From Glossina fuscipes (lineage: Eukaryota; Arthropoda; Insecta; Diptera; Glossinidae), in assembly GCF_014805625.2 (NCBI RefSeq), contig NW_023998459.1:559161-623160 (forward strand): 64,000 bases of DNA, in the 5' to 3' direction. A program made the translations under genes and the position numbers. The notes below the pieces were generated by a model that saw only the letters and a program-made list of their open reading frames with translations, was not told the DNA's origin and ran no database searches. Shown one piece after another: positions 12,137 through 23,146 of the stretch (position 1 is the stretch's first letter; every line of letters starts with the position of its first letter).

Positions 12137-12811
12137 TTAAATTTTGTTAGGAATTAAGGCCAACTTAGAATACAATAAATTCTTCGCGTTTTTATAAGCA
12201 ATCGCCAAATCTTCGTTGGAATTTGACATGGTTGTATTCTGTGCTACTCCTTGTTGCAATAACTTATTTTCAAACTTTTTGATGGTTTCTAAGATATTGA
12301 TTAAAATATCCCAATCTTTAAGAGAGAAATTCCAGCTGTTTATACAATTATTATCGTAGTTAATATTTTCCATTTTAAGTTTAGATGTACTTTCGCAATG
12401 TGATTCTGTCGCATTTACGTCACTTTCGGCTTCCCAAGCGTAGTATGGTATGACTTGTGGTCCTTCTTCTTCTTCACTTGATATATCACTTTCATTCTCA
12501 GAATTATTTGACACGGTATCTTCAACGACCAACGATACGTCGTTAGACGCTGCATAATAGTCAATTTGTATCGAGGGTAACATGGAATAGAATATATTTT
12601 TGGCATTTTGATAGGCAACCCGATAATTAGAATGGTCCTTCATACCTTTTTCATTTTCTGTATGTTCTTCAGCTTTGTTTTTCTCAAATCTTGCAATTGT
12701 TTCTAAACTGATAATGAAATTATTCCAATTTTCGTGTGAAAAGGTCCACTTCTTTATATCGTATAATTGTGGAAGGATTGTTCCATAGTCTTCGATCAAA
12801 ATATTGCTCAT
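12137..12811 (-). CDS. intronless gene for a 224-residue acidic protein with a duplicated domain, family not recognised
   Basis: Function unknown. The protein consists of two copies of one domain around an acidic, Ser/Glu-rich linker. Copy A starts at W22 (WTFSHENWNNF, LETIARFE) and closes near residue 81 (AYQNAKNIFYSMLPS). Copy B starts at W160 (WNFSLKDWDIL, LETIKKFE) and closes near residue 220 (AYKNAKNLLYSKLAL). The shared core W-x-F-S-x4-W...LETI...FE(N/K)K...AY(Q/K)NAKN(I/L)(F/L)YS reads as two amphipathic helical units. The linker (about 99-140) contains the run SSEEEEG. There is no signal peptide, membrane segment or cysteine pattern. Conserved repeats, a TATA/initiator promoter upstream and a poly(A) signal at the end make this a real gene. 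I know no family with this repeat. It may be a fast-evolving fly-restricted protein. Confidence 0.82.
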   Translation of the reverse strand: MSNILIEDYGTILPQLYDIKKWTFSHENWNNFIISLETIARFEKNKAEEHTENEKGMKDHSNYRVAYQNAKNIFYSMLPSIQIDYYAASNDVSLVVEDTVSNNSENESDISSEEEEGPQVIPYYAWEAESDVNATESHCESTSKLKMENINYDNNCINSWNFSLKDWDILINILETIKKFENKLLQQGVAQNTTMSNSNEDLAIAYKNAKNLLYSKLALIPNKI

Positions 12812-12883
12812 TTTAACTTAATTAATAAAACACTTTGTTTTCAATTTGCTCGTTTTCTTTACTACACTTAAATTCTTCTGAAA

Positions 12884-12917
12884 GAATGAATGCAGAATGA
12901 AGACAATATTTTATATA
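12884..12917 (-). promoter_or_regulatory. core promoter of the 224-residue protein gene
   Basis: On the minus strand TATATAAA occupies 12917-12910 and TTCATTC lies at 12890-12884, with its A at 12887, 30 bases downstream of the first T. This is standard fly TATA-to-start spacing and gives a leader of about 75 bases, like the gene at 5,842. Confidence 0.6.
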
Positions 12918-12919
12918 CT

Positions 12920-15900
12920 TCTACATTTAAGCCGAACTTAACATCAATATGATCAATAGAATTCCGATAAACTTCCAAAGAAATTTTATTACTTTGCTCT
13001 ATCTTTAGTAGTGTAAAGTGACCCGTTTACTAGTAAAATGGTCAGGCAGAATTTTCGTAGGTTTTCCATTTTATGGCCTAATTACCCCTAGCATTTGTAT
13101 TTTGGCAAATTTACTCTAAAATCTAAATTATTTCATAAATAATAATTTTGTTCTGTTTTGTTTTCAGGTATGTATTAAAAGGATATGTTAGCATAAATGT
13201 ATATAAAGCGCTCTCTGTAAGTAAAAGTTATCATAATTTTCCTTTAATGAGTTTTAAGTTCCTTCAAAATTTCAAAAATACTAACATTTACCATTTTATA
13301 CTGCCAAATGGTTAAATTAATCTTCCATTGCTTTTGAATTCTTCCGTTAGGTACCAAAGCTTACTAAAAAAAGGAAATAAAAGCTTTTTTCATTTTTACT
13401 AGTCTTACAATATATTATTTGACATTTATCGTGGCTTTTGTCATTGTTTGCAAAATTCATAGCACAAGAAAAGCTTTAATGTGTGATACTCTCACGTAAT
13501 GTTGTCAATATGGCAAAACAAATACGAATATGTTAAGTTTCACATTATTTTTTTTTTTTTACTTGTTTGGTCTGGCTCCAGTTATATCTACGAAAGTAAA
13601 AGTCGAAAGAAGTCGGAAATAAAAGCACATCCATATAATTTTTTACTAACCATGGGAATACGCTTTGTCCTATAAGGGCTGCACTTTCACAATATTATCG
13701 TAATTTTTTCGGTAGCAAGATACTTAAAGAGCTGGATTGTCTTGTATGGAAATACAATTAAAACAAATCTTACGCTTAACAATCCTACAATTGCTTTGGA
13801 GTTTTAGAAACAGCGCAGAAAACTCTTTAACTCTCATTAGTCGATGAAAAATATACAAAAGCTAATATCTGCAATTGTTTACCATTTAAATCAAATCGTT
13901 GCTTAGTACCTGGCATTTGTGCATATATATAATTGGATTTACTGGACACCACTTCGCATAACACAGTTGTTCATATGACGACATTTTAAAATAAGTAAAT
14001 AAAAAGAAAAGTGATCCAATCTGAATCATTTTCAAAAACATGTCGGCGTATTAAATAACGTCAAATATCAAAAAAATTTCGACCTTTACAATGAAAACAA
14101 GAATTCGTGAGAAGACATTCCATGGACTGATGGACAGACAGACAACTTTGTATTTGTTCAAAAACAGGTTTTTAATCAATCGCTATAACAAAAACTGAAT
14201 ATGTCTGAAGTCCTTATATATATTACATACATCCGCACAAACTTAATATACCCGTGTATCACGAATATTGTATGGAAAATGCATTAAAATTATATATAAT
14301 AAATTTTATAACGACCATGTAAGGAAATTTGTATATTCTACTTTGCAAATTTTTAAATTTGATATGAGCTCTAGTAATAATCATCCGAATAGCAAATCCA
14401 GTTAAAAGCTAAATTTATCTAATAGAGAATGCGTTTAATTAAATTCCTTTTATTTAAAAATGTCTGAAAAACACTAATAAAGTCTAGAAATTTTCAAAAC
14501 AGAGCTATTATTACTTAATGGTACTATAAAAATGTACTATTACAAAAAGGTAGAAAATTTTTTCCCATTCCTACGGGACATACGCAAAATACCTGGCAGG
14601 AGAATTATTTCGATATTTTTCGCTTTCATAGACATCTATCGAATATGTTGTCTTTTTTATTCTGAAAAACGTTTAAAAAGATCGTCAAAAAAGTGATAAC
14701 AACAATGCAATCAACTGTAAAAGAAATAAACGCATTATTTCGAGAAAAACTCACAATTATGTAAGGAGAAAGGGTATCCTGAATCTTTTTGAAACTGTTT
14801 TTATACAAACATTCTACTGCAAATAGTATAAACGTACCTTCATTCGAAGCAAAGTTATTGATAAAGTAACTCATCATTTTATGAAAAAATCAGCTATTTT
14901 GACAACATTTTTCTTACTCTCCCAAGAATATTATCCATATAACTTCCTCTCCTATTCTCTTCGAAAGTGTTAACAGAATAATAAAAACAAAAAGAAAAAC
15001 AGGTATCGTGACAAAAAAGACTGAAGAAAATTAAGTTGAAATCCTAAAAAGGTTTAAAGAAAAACTTAAACGCAGACCTAATGCGAGTATCTATCATACT
15101 TTTGTGAAAAATTGTAGCATACATAAAAGGTGCAGCAAGTGAAATCCCACAGAAAAGCTCCTAAAAAAAGAAAAGAAAATCACTTAACACAACTGATATC
15201 TGAATATAATATAAAAATTATTGAAGAAAGAAAAGATTTAAAACTATTATGATATAAGTATATATATATACATATATATGCATATGCATAAAAGTTGGGT
15301 TAATGGTGTTAAATATAAGAAAATGACTAACCCTACAATTTTTATAACGGTTAAAGAAACTTGTGTTAATTTCGAGTAAAAGTTGGTTGTACATATGTGC
15401 TTATGATTGTTTTTGAGTATGGTTGTTTTGAGTTGTATGAAGAAAGATTCCATATTCTCATGTATAATGTAACTTTTTGCTTATCATTTCCATGGGCCTT
15501 TTTGTATAGAATTATAAGTTTATATATATTTAGTTGCGCTGTTTCCTTTTTTTCGTGCTTTTCACTAATCATAACATTGTCAAAGTATAGGCAAATACAT
15601 GCTTTTAATTGTGTATGTACGAATGAGTATTTTTCTTAAGCACTTATGGCAGTTATACTAACGACTTTTTAAGGTCAGCCTTCTCGTATAGCATACAATT
15701 TATAAATTGGTTGCTTACATTTTTCTTCTTTGAAAGGAATAGAGTCGGAATAAAGGAAGAAAGTGACAATGAAATATTCAAAGTAAACTGAAATATTTGA
15801 ATTTTTCAGTAAATTAACTTCAAAGTAATGAAATTCATGCTATTTTCCAAAAGTAATTACATTGCCAGTAAAAAATCCTTACACGTTGCAACGGTTATTA

Positions 15901-18224
15901 GTCTTAGCGTATTATTGCCCTCACGTATATGAATTTTGTGTAGTTGTTAAGAAACTGAAGTATAGATACTTGAATGCACACAAAAAAAATTGAAAAAACA
16001 ACAAATAATTTTAAATTCTTTAAAATCCAATGCAAATAACAGGCGGCAACTAGTGAACGGAGAGCTGATATAGTTTACTAACAAATTAATTCATTATGTA
16101 AAATTTTCCTAATTACCTGTTGCTATGAAAGGTTAGAACGTTGTGCAAAGCATTTAAGAAAATATAAAAAAAAAAATTTGGAAAACTTGGCAAAATTCTT
16201 TTTAATTAAGTTAGTGCAAAAGTTTGTGACACTCCTAAATAATATTTAAAAAAATATTATCCATCAACTATTTGCTTAATATAGTAAATGAAATGAAATT
16301 TTCTCTCTTGGATCCTATGATTGTGAAAGACAGCGCCTTAAATCTTGGACATCTCAGTGAGGAATCTACGAGTTCTAATTTAAACAAAACACTTGATGTA
16401 CATAATTTGACTCAAATGTTTTAATTTTCGCCCACTGGTTGCGATATTTGATTACACAAATGGAAAAAAGTGTCCTTCGAACAAAAAAAGAAAAACTGCT
16501 TCTTTTTTTTTGAAAATGCTGCAAAGTGCTGCGAAGTCACAAAAAGACGTATTAAAGCCGTATAAAAAAAATTGTACTTAGCGGGGATGCGGCGGAAGTG
16601 ATTTGCGACATTTTAATGCAGAAAGTAACGAGGTCGGTCTAGTAAAGATTTTTGGCATTTGATCGACAAGCCTACATGTCGGACATAACGTCAACACACA
16701 CTGACCAACTTTTACAAAAATTTGGAACGAAAAATAAAATGTGTTTTGTTATATCTATTGTCGAAAGAGATGGGTGGGGTGTGGAGGGAATGCCTCCGCT
16801 TTATTAAAACATTTGCAATAACCAGAGACTTAAGAAATCTATTAATTACAGATCTCTTTGATCAGTACCAAATTAGGCATCGATACGTCCGCATACATGT
16901 CTGCCGTAAATACTACACATTCACATTCGGTAATAACATTGGTAGGTCTTGAACGTAGTTTTGCATTAAAAATTGACCAAATGGGTTAAAGAATAAGCCT
17001 GCAATACACTGAAAAGTTTATAGTTTCTTTTCTAAACAAGAAAGAGCGGCGGGAAAGAATGGACACAGCCGAATATAGTTTCCTTATTTATTTTTATGTA
17101 CATTTGCTCTTAATACGTTTTTTTTTTTTTTTTATTTTCTGGAACGCACTCGTATTTCGAACTTCTGGCTTAATTATAAAACTATCTTGAACAACTATTA
17201 GATGAAATCCATTTTTCTCCTTTGTAATTATTTGCTTACCAAGCAGAGCAAATCGATTGTGCTGCAATAGGAAATCGATGATAATCGAATATTATATCAT
17301 CTTTCTTAGAAGCGTCCTTGGTCCAGTAATGTAGCTTCATAGATTAACTAATTTTTACAACAACTTAATGTTTATCCTCTAAAAAGTACAAAAGTTTCAT
17401 AAAAATAAAAGCCATAATAATACAAATATAAAGGTTTTAAAGCCAATTTTATAAACATGTGCACCAACCATTCTAAGCACTCTAGGCATGGACATTTATG
17501 ATCCAGTGCATTTACGAAAATTCTAAACGCTATCAACGTAGGGCAGTGCGAACAAAGCCCACAATTAAAATAAAGCAATTATGTTGGAATGTGACGTGGA
17601 ACTGAAATATAAGGTAAATATATAAAAATAAAAGGTTTTTTCTTCTTAAATTGTTGAAAAACTTACTTAACAACTCATAATTTTTTATTCTCTTCGTCAA
17701 TACTTTGTCTCTTAATAAATAATTCACGATTTATAAAAATTCTGAGATATCTCAAACAAAAAAAAGAAAAAGTTAACAAGAGAAATGAAGCCCGTCTAGG
17801 TAACCGGTATGTCTCTTTTTGGAGGGAAAATTTTTTTGGACAACCATTATTCTTCTTTAAAGCACAACCGTGTTTTTTTGTTTTTGTATCCTACACTACA
17901 CCTGTGATACTGTTTGTATTAATTTTGTTGTAAAATGTCTTCAGAAAAAATTTTGGTATACTGGTATTTTGGCGTGCTTCTGCCGCAGAACGAACATTCT
18001 TGACATGGTTTGGATCGAAACATTTTTGTGCGCGTGGATACCTTTTAGGAACACTAGGTGTGTTTTGTTTCTATTAAAGGGAGAACATTTCTGATTTAGC
18101 CTAATATAAGCCTCATGCCACATGCACAAAGGCAGCCCTGGATTCGTTTATATTTTCGGAACTTCAAAATTAATGGCCAACGCGGGAAGTATTTAGCACT
18201 AAGAAATGCTTGGCATACATTTCG
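12920..18224. other. intergenic, no gene seen
   Basis: Over 5 kb of A+T-rich sequence with homopolymer runs. Near 14,100-14,200 there is a GGACAGACAGACA segment of the dispersed-repeat type. CAGGTAT occurs at 13165-13171, about 280 bases upstream of the minus-strand promoter, and could be a weak TAGteam site. Open frames here are short, rich in Phe/Ile/Tyr/Asn as expected for random A+T-rich DNA, and lack motifs. Confidence 0.5.
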
Positions 18225-18291
18225 CACCATAAGAAGTAAGAAAATTATATTCGGTGGGGGCGGTATCTCGCATACTCACCGGTGTTCTTCT
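18225..18291 (+). repeat. dispersed repeat, end fragment
   Basis: AAGAAGTAAGAAAATTATAT followed by TCGGTGGGGGCGGTAT resembles 21088-21150 (AAACAAGTAAGAACGTTACA then TTCGGCGGGGGTCGAAT). Both then run into an ACCG-containing segment ending GTTCTT. This looks like one end of the same repeat family. Confidence 0.5.
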
Positions 18292-18301
18292 NNNNNNNNN
18301 N
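18292..18301. other. assembly gap (10 N)
   Basis: Ten consecutive N separate the repeat end from the reverse-transcriptase relic. The true length of the gap is unknown. Confidence 0.99.
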
Positions 18302-18900
18302 AGTTTATTTTTTCATCGATTTGGGGGTTGTATTCGACCAAAGATTACGTTTTAATTTGCACATTGAGCTTTCTGCAAGTAAAACTAGGTCCGCGCTTAG
18401 TTTCATTAAGAGGCGATCCGAAGAGCTCAGGGAACCTTACATTACAAAAAGGCTACACATGTGCTTAGTTGGACCAATACTTAAGTATGCCACTGTTGTG
18501 TGGCCTTCTTCCTATATATAGTTCAAAAGCAATTCTTGCCGTTTGCCCTTAGGAATTTGGGTTGAAAGCCGCTTATCTCTTTGCGTCCTCATGAAACTAC
18601 TTTGCTTTCTGTTATCCGTACCGTTCCTTAAGAAGCCTACATTTATTCTTGGTGTTTCCTTCCTAATTAAGTTAACTATTAGTATTATCGATTCGTCTAC
18701 ATTACTTTGTGAGATAAACTTTTATGTCACCAATCTCTTCATTAAGTTTAGTCAATGTAAATATAATTATGGGCTGTACAATTGAGATTTGTTTGCAGAA
18801 ACCTAAATCGTGCCCGTCACTTAATCGCGATATTGAACCCTTTCAATTCTAATAAAACAACTATGATTTTCAGTCTTAACATCGATTCGAAAATTAACTT
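18302..18900 (+). mobile_element. non-LTR retrotransposon, 3' end of reverse-transcriptase ORF
   Basis: Starting right after the gap, the frame reads FIDLGVVFDQRLRFNLHIEL, then ASKTRSALSFIKRRSEELRE, then LVGPILKYATVVW. This is the thumb-adjacent region typical of Jockey/I-type reverse transcriptases (…DLGV.FD…H…LGFIKR…LVRPILEYASVVW). After a stop at 18519 the homology continues in shifted frames (RNLGW; FILGVSFLIK; IDSSTLLCEINFYV; then RFVCRNLNRARHLIA near 18,790), matching the tail that follows the polymerase domain. Several frameshifts and stops show it is dead. The palm motifs would lie upstream, beyond the gap. Confidence 0.75.
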
Positions 18901-19190
18901 GTGTTGTTTACTGTTATTGGTTGCCAAGATTTTGCATGTTTGCAATGCCTTAGGGGTTCACCTGCGACTTGGTTCTTGGTAATGGTTGTCTCTCCGTGCT
19001 AGTTGAGTCGATGCTTTTGTTTTTTTTTCTCTCCTTATACATGAATTTTATTCTTTTTATATTTTCATCTTTTTTTTTTTCCTTGCAAGCAAAAGAATAA
19101 TGAAAAATGCTCAGTCTTAAATACAAATCAAATCTAGATTACACTGTCAGCTTTAAAGGATAGGAAACGAGAAAGGCCTTTCCAAAGGTT

Positions 19191-19850
19191 ATGACATTTA
19201 ATTTCTGTATATTCCCAATGGACTACTTTGTTCCGTTCTTCAGGCTATGTTTCAAATGTTGCAAACTCGGTCACATAGCCAACACACAAAGTGTTCGTAT
19301 ATTGTCAACGTACGTAGTGGAGACTGCCCAAGGCGGAAACAGGAAGAACAAATCAGAATCCAGGCTAGAAACGGTGCTGTTGATGTCAACAACGTTTTCG
19401 CCAAGAAGGGTTTCAGGTTTGAAACTAAACTAAACTAACTAGAGATATCACATCTCCCCCAGCCCGCATAACCTTCCAAAACTTCATTTCCCTCCCTCTT
19501 AAAACTAGGTGTATTAATAACAAAGATAAGTCTACTGACACCGAGAAACTCCCTGATGAAACGTTTAAAACTTTCGCTCTGTCTTCCTCAGGCTGCTGAC
19601 GTTCAAGCAAAAATCTCTTAGGTGCGCAAATACTGCCAACTTTTTCATCATTTCCTCCTCTTTTGTTGGAGAGACTTTCGAACGTCCTGCAGTTGAGAAG
19701 AAAGTTTTCTGCTGCTGGGTGTAATGGTAATAAGAACGATATCTTAAACATTCTTTTCGATCTGTATCTGTCTGCATTATTGGAAGCCATCAATTATCAA
19801 TTTCTTAAAATGATGTCGTTGCAATATTTTAAGCAGCCCGGTGTCTGAGA
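19191..19850 (+). mobile_element. non-LTR retrotransposon ORF1 (gag-like) relic
   Basis: RLCFKCCKLGHIANTQ near 19,240 fits a CCHC knuckle (C-x2-C-x4-H-x4-C) with the last Cys changed to Gln. The next knuckle (SGDCPRRKQEEQ) is found after a frame change. Further downstream a Lys/Asp/Thr-rich stretch (LKTRCINNKDKSTDTEKLPD near 19,500) continues the same open trend, followed by stops. Known for the family: ORF1 proteins of Jockey-like elements coat the RNA and carry such knuckles. It lies 3' of the reverse-transcriptase relic in the same orientation, the reverse of the order within one element, so it belongs to a second insertion. Confidence 0.6.
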
Positions 19851-21087
19851 ACGATGTAAACTGCAAAGTACGAACAATGTTTATGAGAGAAAAAAAAATT
19901 TTAAAGCGTCTTTCAGAGAGCGAAGCGTATAGTAGTCGGATAGTCAATAACCCTGCTGCACGGAGAGTGCATCGAAAAGTACCAACCCAAAATTTATGTG
20001 GTCTGACATTGGGGTAGTGGAAGACGTTGTCTTTTATATTGATCATCTTCTTTTCAGGACGTTCTATCGAGCAGCTGTAAGCTGCTTATGACAGACCGGG
20101 CTTTGGAGATGTTTGTGCAGTCTTATGTATATTAAACCAAAGTTATGAAACTAATCTCATATTGTTTTACATTGTGTTGTACGTACTTGTTTATTTTACG
20201 AAAAAAATAAAAATGTAGCCGAGTTGCCAAATATATTACATTATGTGGAGGCATTATAATAGCGATTTAGGTTTGGAGGGCCCAAGGAGGGCGTTTGAAA
20301 CGCATCTTTTTCTCATTTTTAAATTTAAGATCCTAGGAAATGTGCAAGAAACACCGAAATATTCCACTTTCAGTTAAAATGTATTCATATTTTTAATGGA
20401 AGCTATAAGGTGTAAAAGTGGTCACGTCGACCAGAGCCACTTTGACCTAAATCTTTACAAAGTTAGTATTTACTATATCTACTATGGTATAAAAAGATGG
20501 AACAAAAATTTATACGATAACGTTTTTTTTGGCGTAAGATGAAGATTTTTGCTAAAGGAATTTAACCGCGGGTACGTGACGTATAATGACGTGCGACATT
20601 ACTTGGGCATGTTCATTTATTTAATTGTAGTAATTATAATTATTTTGGGTACGTTATTGTATTTAAACTAAAATACCTGTAAAACATGATACACATAATA
20701 TGAATAGATGCAGTGTAATTTCTGAAATGAAAAATTGAAATATATGTCAACTATTAAGATGTGAACAAATAAAATTATTAAATATGTAAATAGTAAGTAA
20801 ATTAGATAAAAATAAATTACTTTGCTATAACGTAACGCTTCTTAACAATAAAAAAATTTCTTCATATTTCTTAATATGAGAGTTTTCATTGAAATTGGCC
20901 GAAGCATTTGGCGAACATAAGATGTAGAATTCTTTGATTCTTTAGAGTAAACGATGAAAATAACACAAATTATATCTGCTACATACATTGGAGGGAGGGC
21001 TCCGTTTTATCGCGATTTTTAATTAACGTAATTACGGCGGATACTGTGTAAGTTTGCTAAGTTTAAATATATTTTAAAAAAACAAGT
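19851..21087. other. intergenic, no gene seen
   Basis: Slightly more mixed composition up to about 20,100, then A+T-rich. No supported frame. Confidence 0.4.
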
Positions 21088-21710
21088 AAGAACGTTACAT
21101 TCGGCGGGGGTCGAATCTTGCTGTCCACCGTCAAGTTCTTTTATTTGATACTAATATCGCTGGGATTATTAAGAAAAGGTTAATCCAACTGGTCGCGGTT
21201 CGTACCATACCGATTTTAGAATTAGCCCATTCTTAGACAGATAATATATCTTCATTTCAGGAATGTACAAAATAGTTTTAAACATCCTGTTTGCCGCAGC
21301 ATAAAACCTCGAAAAAATGAAACAAAGAAAATTTTATCACTTGTAACTTTGTATGGTAGATTTTTCCCATTTTTGGAGGCAAAGAGTGTTTCGTAAGGTG
21401 GATGTGCAAAATTTCAGCCGTCTAACTTTAACAACAACAACGAAGCTGCGTTCAGTGTACGACTGCGAGCTTCTGTTCTGGTCAGGATGACCCATTTTCA
21501 ATACCAGGCTGCGTGCAAAAACTTCCAACGTTTCTACCAAATTTGAAGTCGATAGCTTCATTTTCGCGACGCGGCAACAAACACCGCAGTTGAAGAACAT
21601 ATATAAGCTCTCTGAAGCTTCCTTTTGGGTGTTATGTACATTATGAACAAAATGAGTATACGCCCATCCTCCCGTGGCTGTTATAAAAACCAAAGAGAGA
21701 TTAATATATA
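21088..21710. repeat. dispersed non-coding repeat, copy 2
   Basis: Begins with AAACAAGTAAGAACGTTACA and a TTCGGCGGGGG block also seen near 18,240. It contains 21513-21566, which matches 7673-7726. The 118-codon minus-strand open frame inside it has no protein motif and is probably chance. Confidence 0.5.
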
Positions 21711-23146
21711 TGATCTTTTTCCAGTTTCCAGTTTATTTTCTTCTTTGACCATGACCGTGAAACGCAACGCAAGTGTCGAGAATTAAATAATGCCTTATAA
21801 GCAATTAACAAAAATAAGGCCTGCGCCAGACCCAATCTACCATCCACGAAAAGCTACATTAGAGAAGTCATAACAGCATATATCCCATTCTAATAAAGCG
21901 AATGCCTCCGGAACATCAAGTCCCAACCCGAACCAACCATCTATAAATTGTTATATGTTGAGTCCAGTCCTTTATCCATCAATCAATCTATACTTACCGA
22001 CTCCTTACACATCAACGGTGCACAACCACTGAGAAGAATAACAAATTATTAACGAAAAATAGCGATGCCTTTGATGGAGATTCTTATATGTTGACATGGC
22101 TAACTAAATATTCCGCTTTCATGTCACCACAATTAAGTAAAAGTCATAAAACTTGACAATGGAACTTCGATTTTAAAGAAAAAATGTACAATGCTGTCGC
22201 TTTATATCCCAACTTCGTAGCCGTTTTCTCAGCAAGAAATATGTAATTTATTCTCTGCGCTTACCACACCTTTATTAATATGGTGCGATTTTATTACTTG
22301 GGACTCGACCGATACTGCACCGATACTGCGATCTCTGCATTTTAAATAAGAGACATTCAACATTTTTTAACAACCAACTCTTCACCTTCCTCGCCCTTCC
22401 TGTTTTACTTCCGATGATCTCTTAATCCTCAGATGACTATATTCGACAAATATTGACAAAAATTAAGACCGAAATATATGTAAGAACTCGCCGTGGCCAT
22501 AAAATTGAGGCATACCAATCATTCCTTCAAAAATCTTTTTCACCAATCTACAATTGTAAACAAATTCTTACAATAAATCGCCCTCTTTGGTACTGCCTAA
22601 ATTTTTCCTTTATTAGAACAACCACATTCGGAGCCACTAATCCTTTGAACGTCCTGAAATCAGCTACAGAACACAATGGGAATTTCATATATCACTGTAC
22701 TAGAACTACCTGACTCTAATATCTAATTTGCCTTTCAAAATGATCTCTTTCGGTATAAGTAAGTATTTAGTAAGTATTGGTAGTTCTAGACTTAACCATT
22801 CAAATCATTCCCGCTCATTCTAGCTTTATGATAATAATAAAAATTCGCTCTTTTCGAAAGATTTTCAAAACAGCAGATTATAACACATATAGTTATCATA
22901 TAAAGCAGCGGAATATTTAAAATTTCTAGAATGCAACAAAGCCAGAAAAACTTTGATGTTTTAAATATATATATAATTAATATGCACAATAAATTTTTTT
23001 TAATTTGATGCATCTTAATTAAATGAAAGATATCGCTACGCATCGAACGTTCAAAAGCGAGAGCATTGTCAGAGAATAACATTTATATGTGCTAAAATAG
23101 AAACTCGTCCGTTAACTTGAATTGTGAAAGCGATGTATTTTAAAAT
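21711..23146. other. intergenic, no gene seen
   Basis: From about 21,740 to 22,700 the base composition is less A+T-biased and Pro/Ser/Thr-rich frames appear, possibly an eroded retroelement gag. No motif is clear enough to name it. Confidence 0.35.

Noticed and set aside
19425..19793. Minus-strand 122-codon frame
   Set aside because: It lies opposite the retroelement ORF1 relic and is its shadow.
21337..21693. Minus-strand 118-codon frame inside a dispersed repeat
   Set aside because: The other copy at 7.63 kb matches at the DNA level but does not preserve one frame, so it is not coding.
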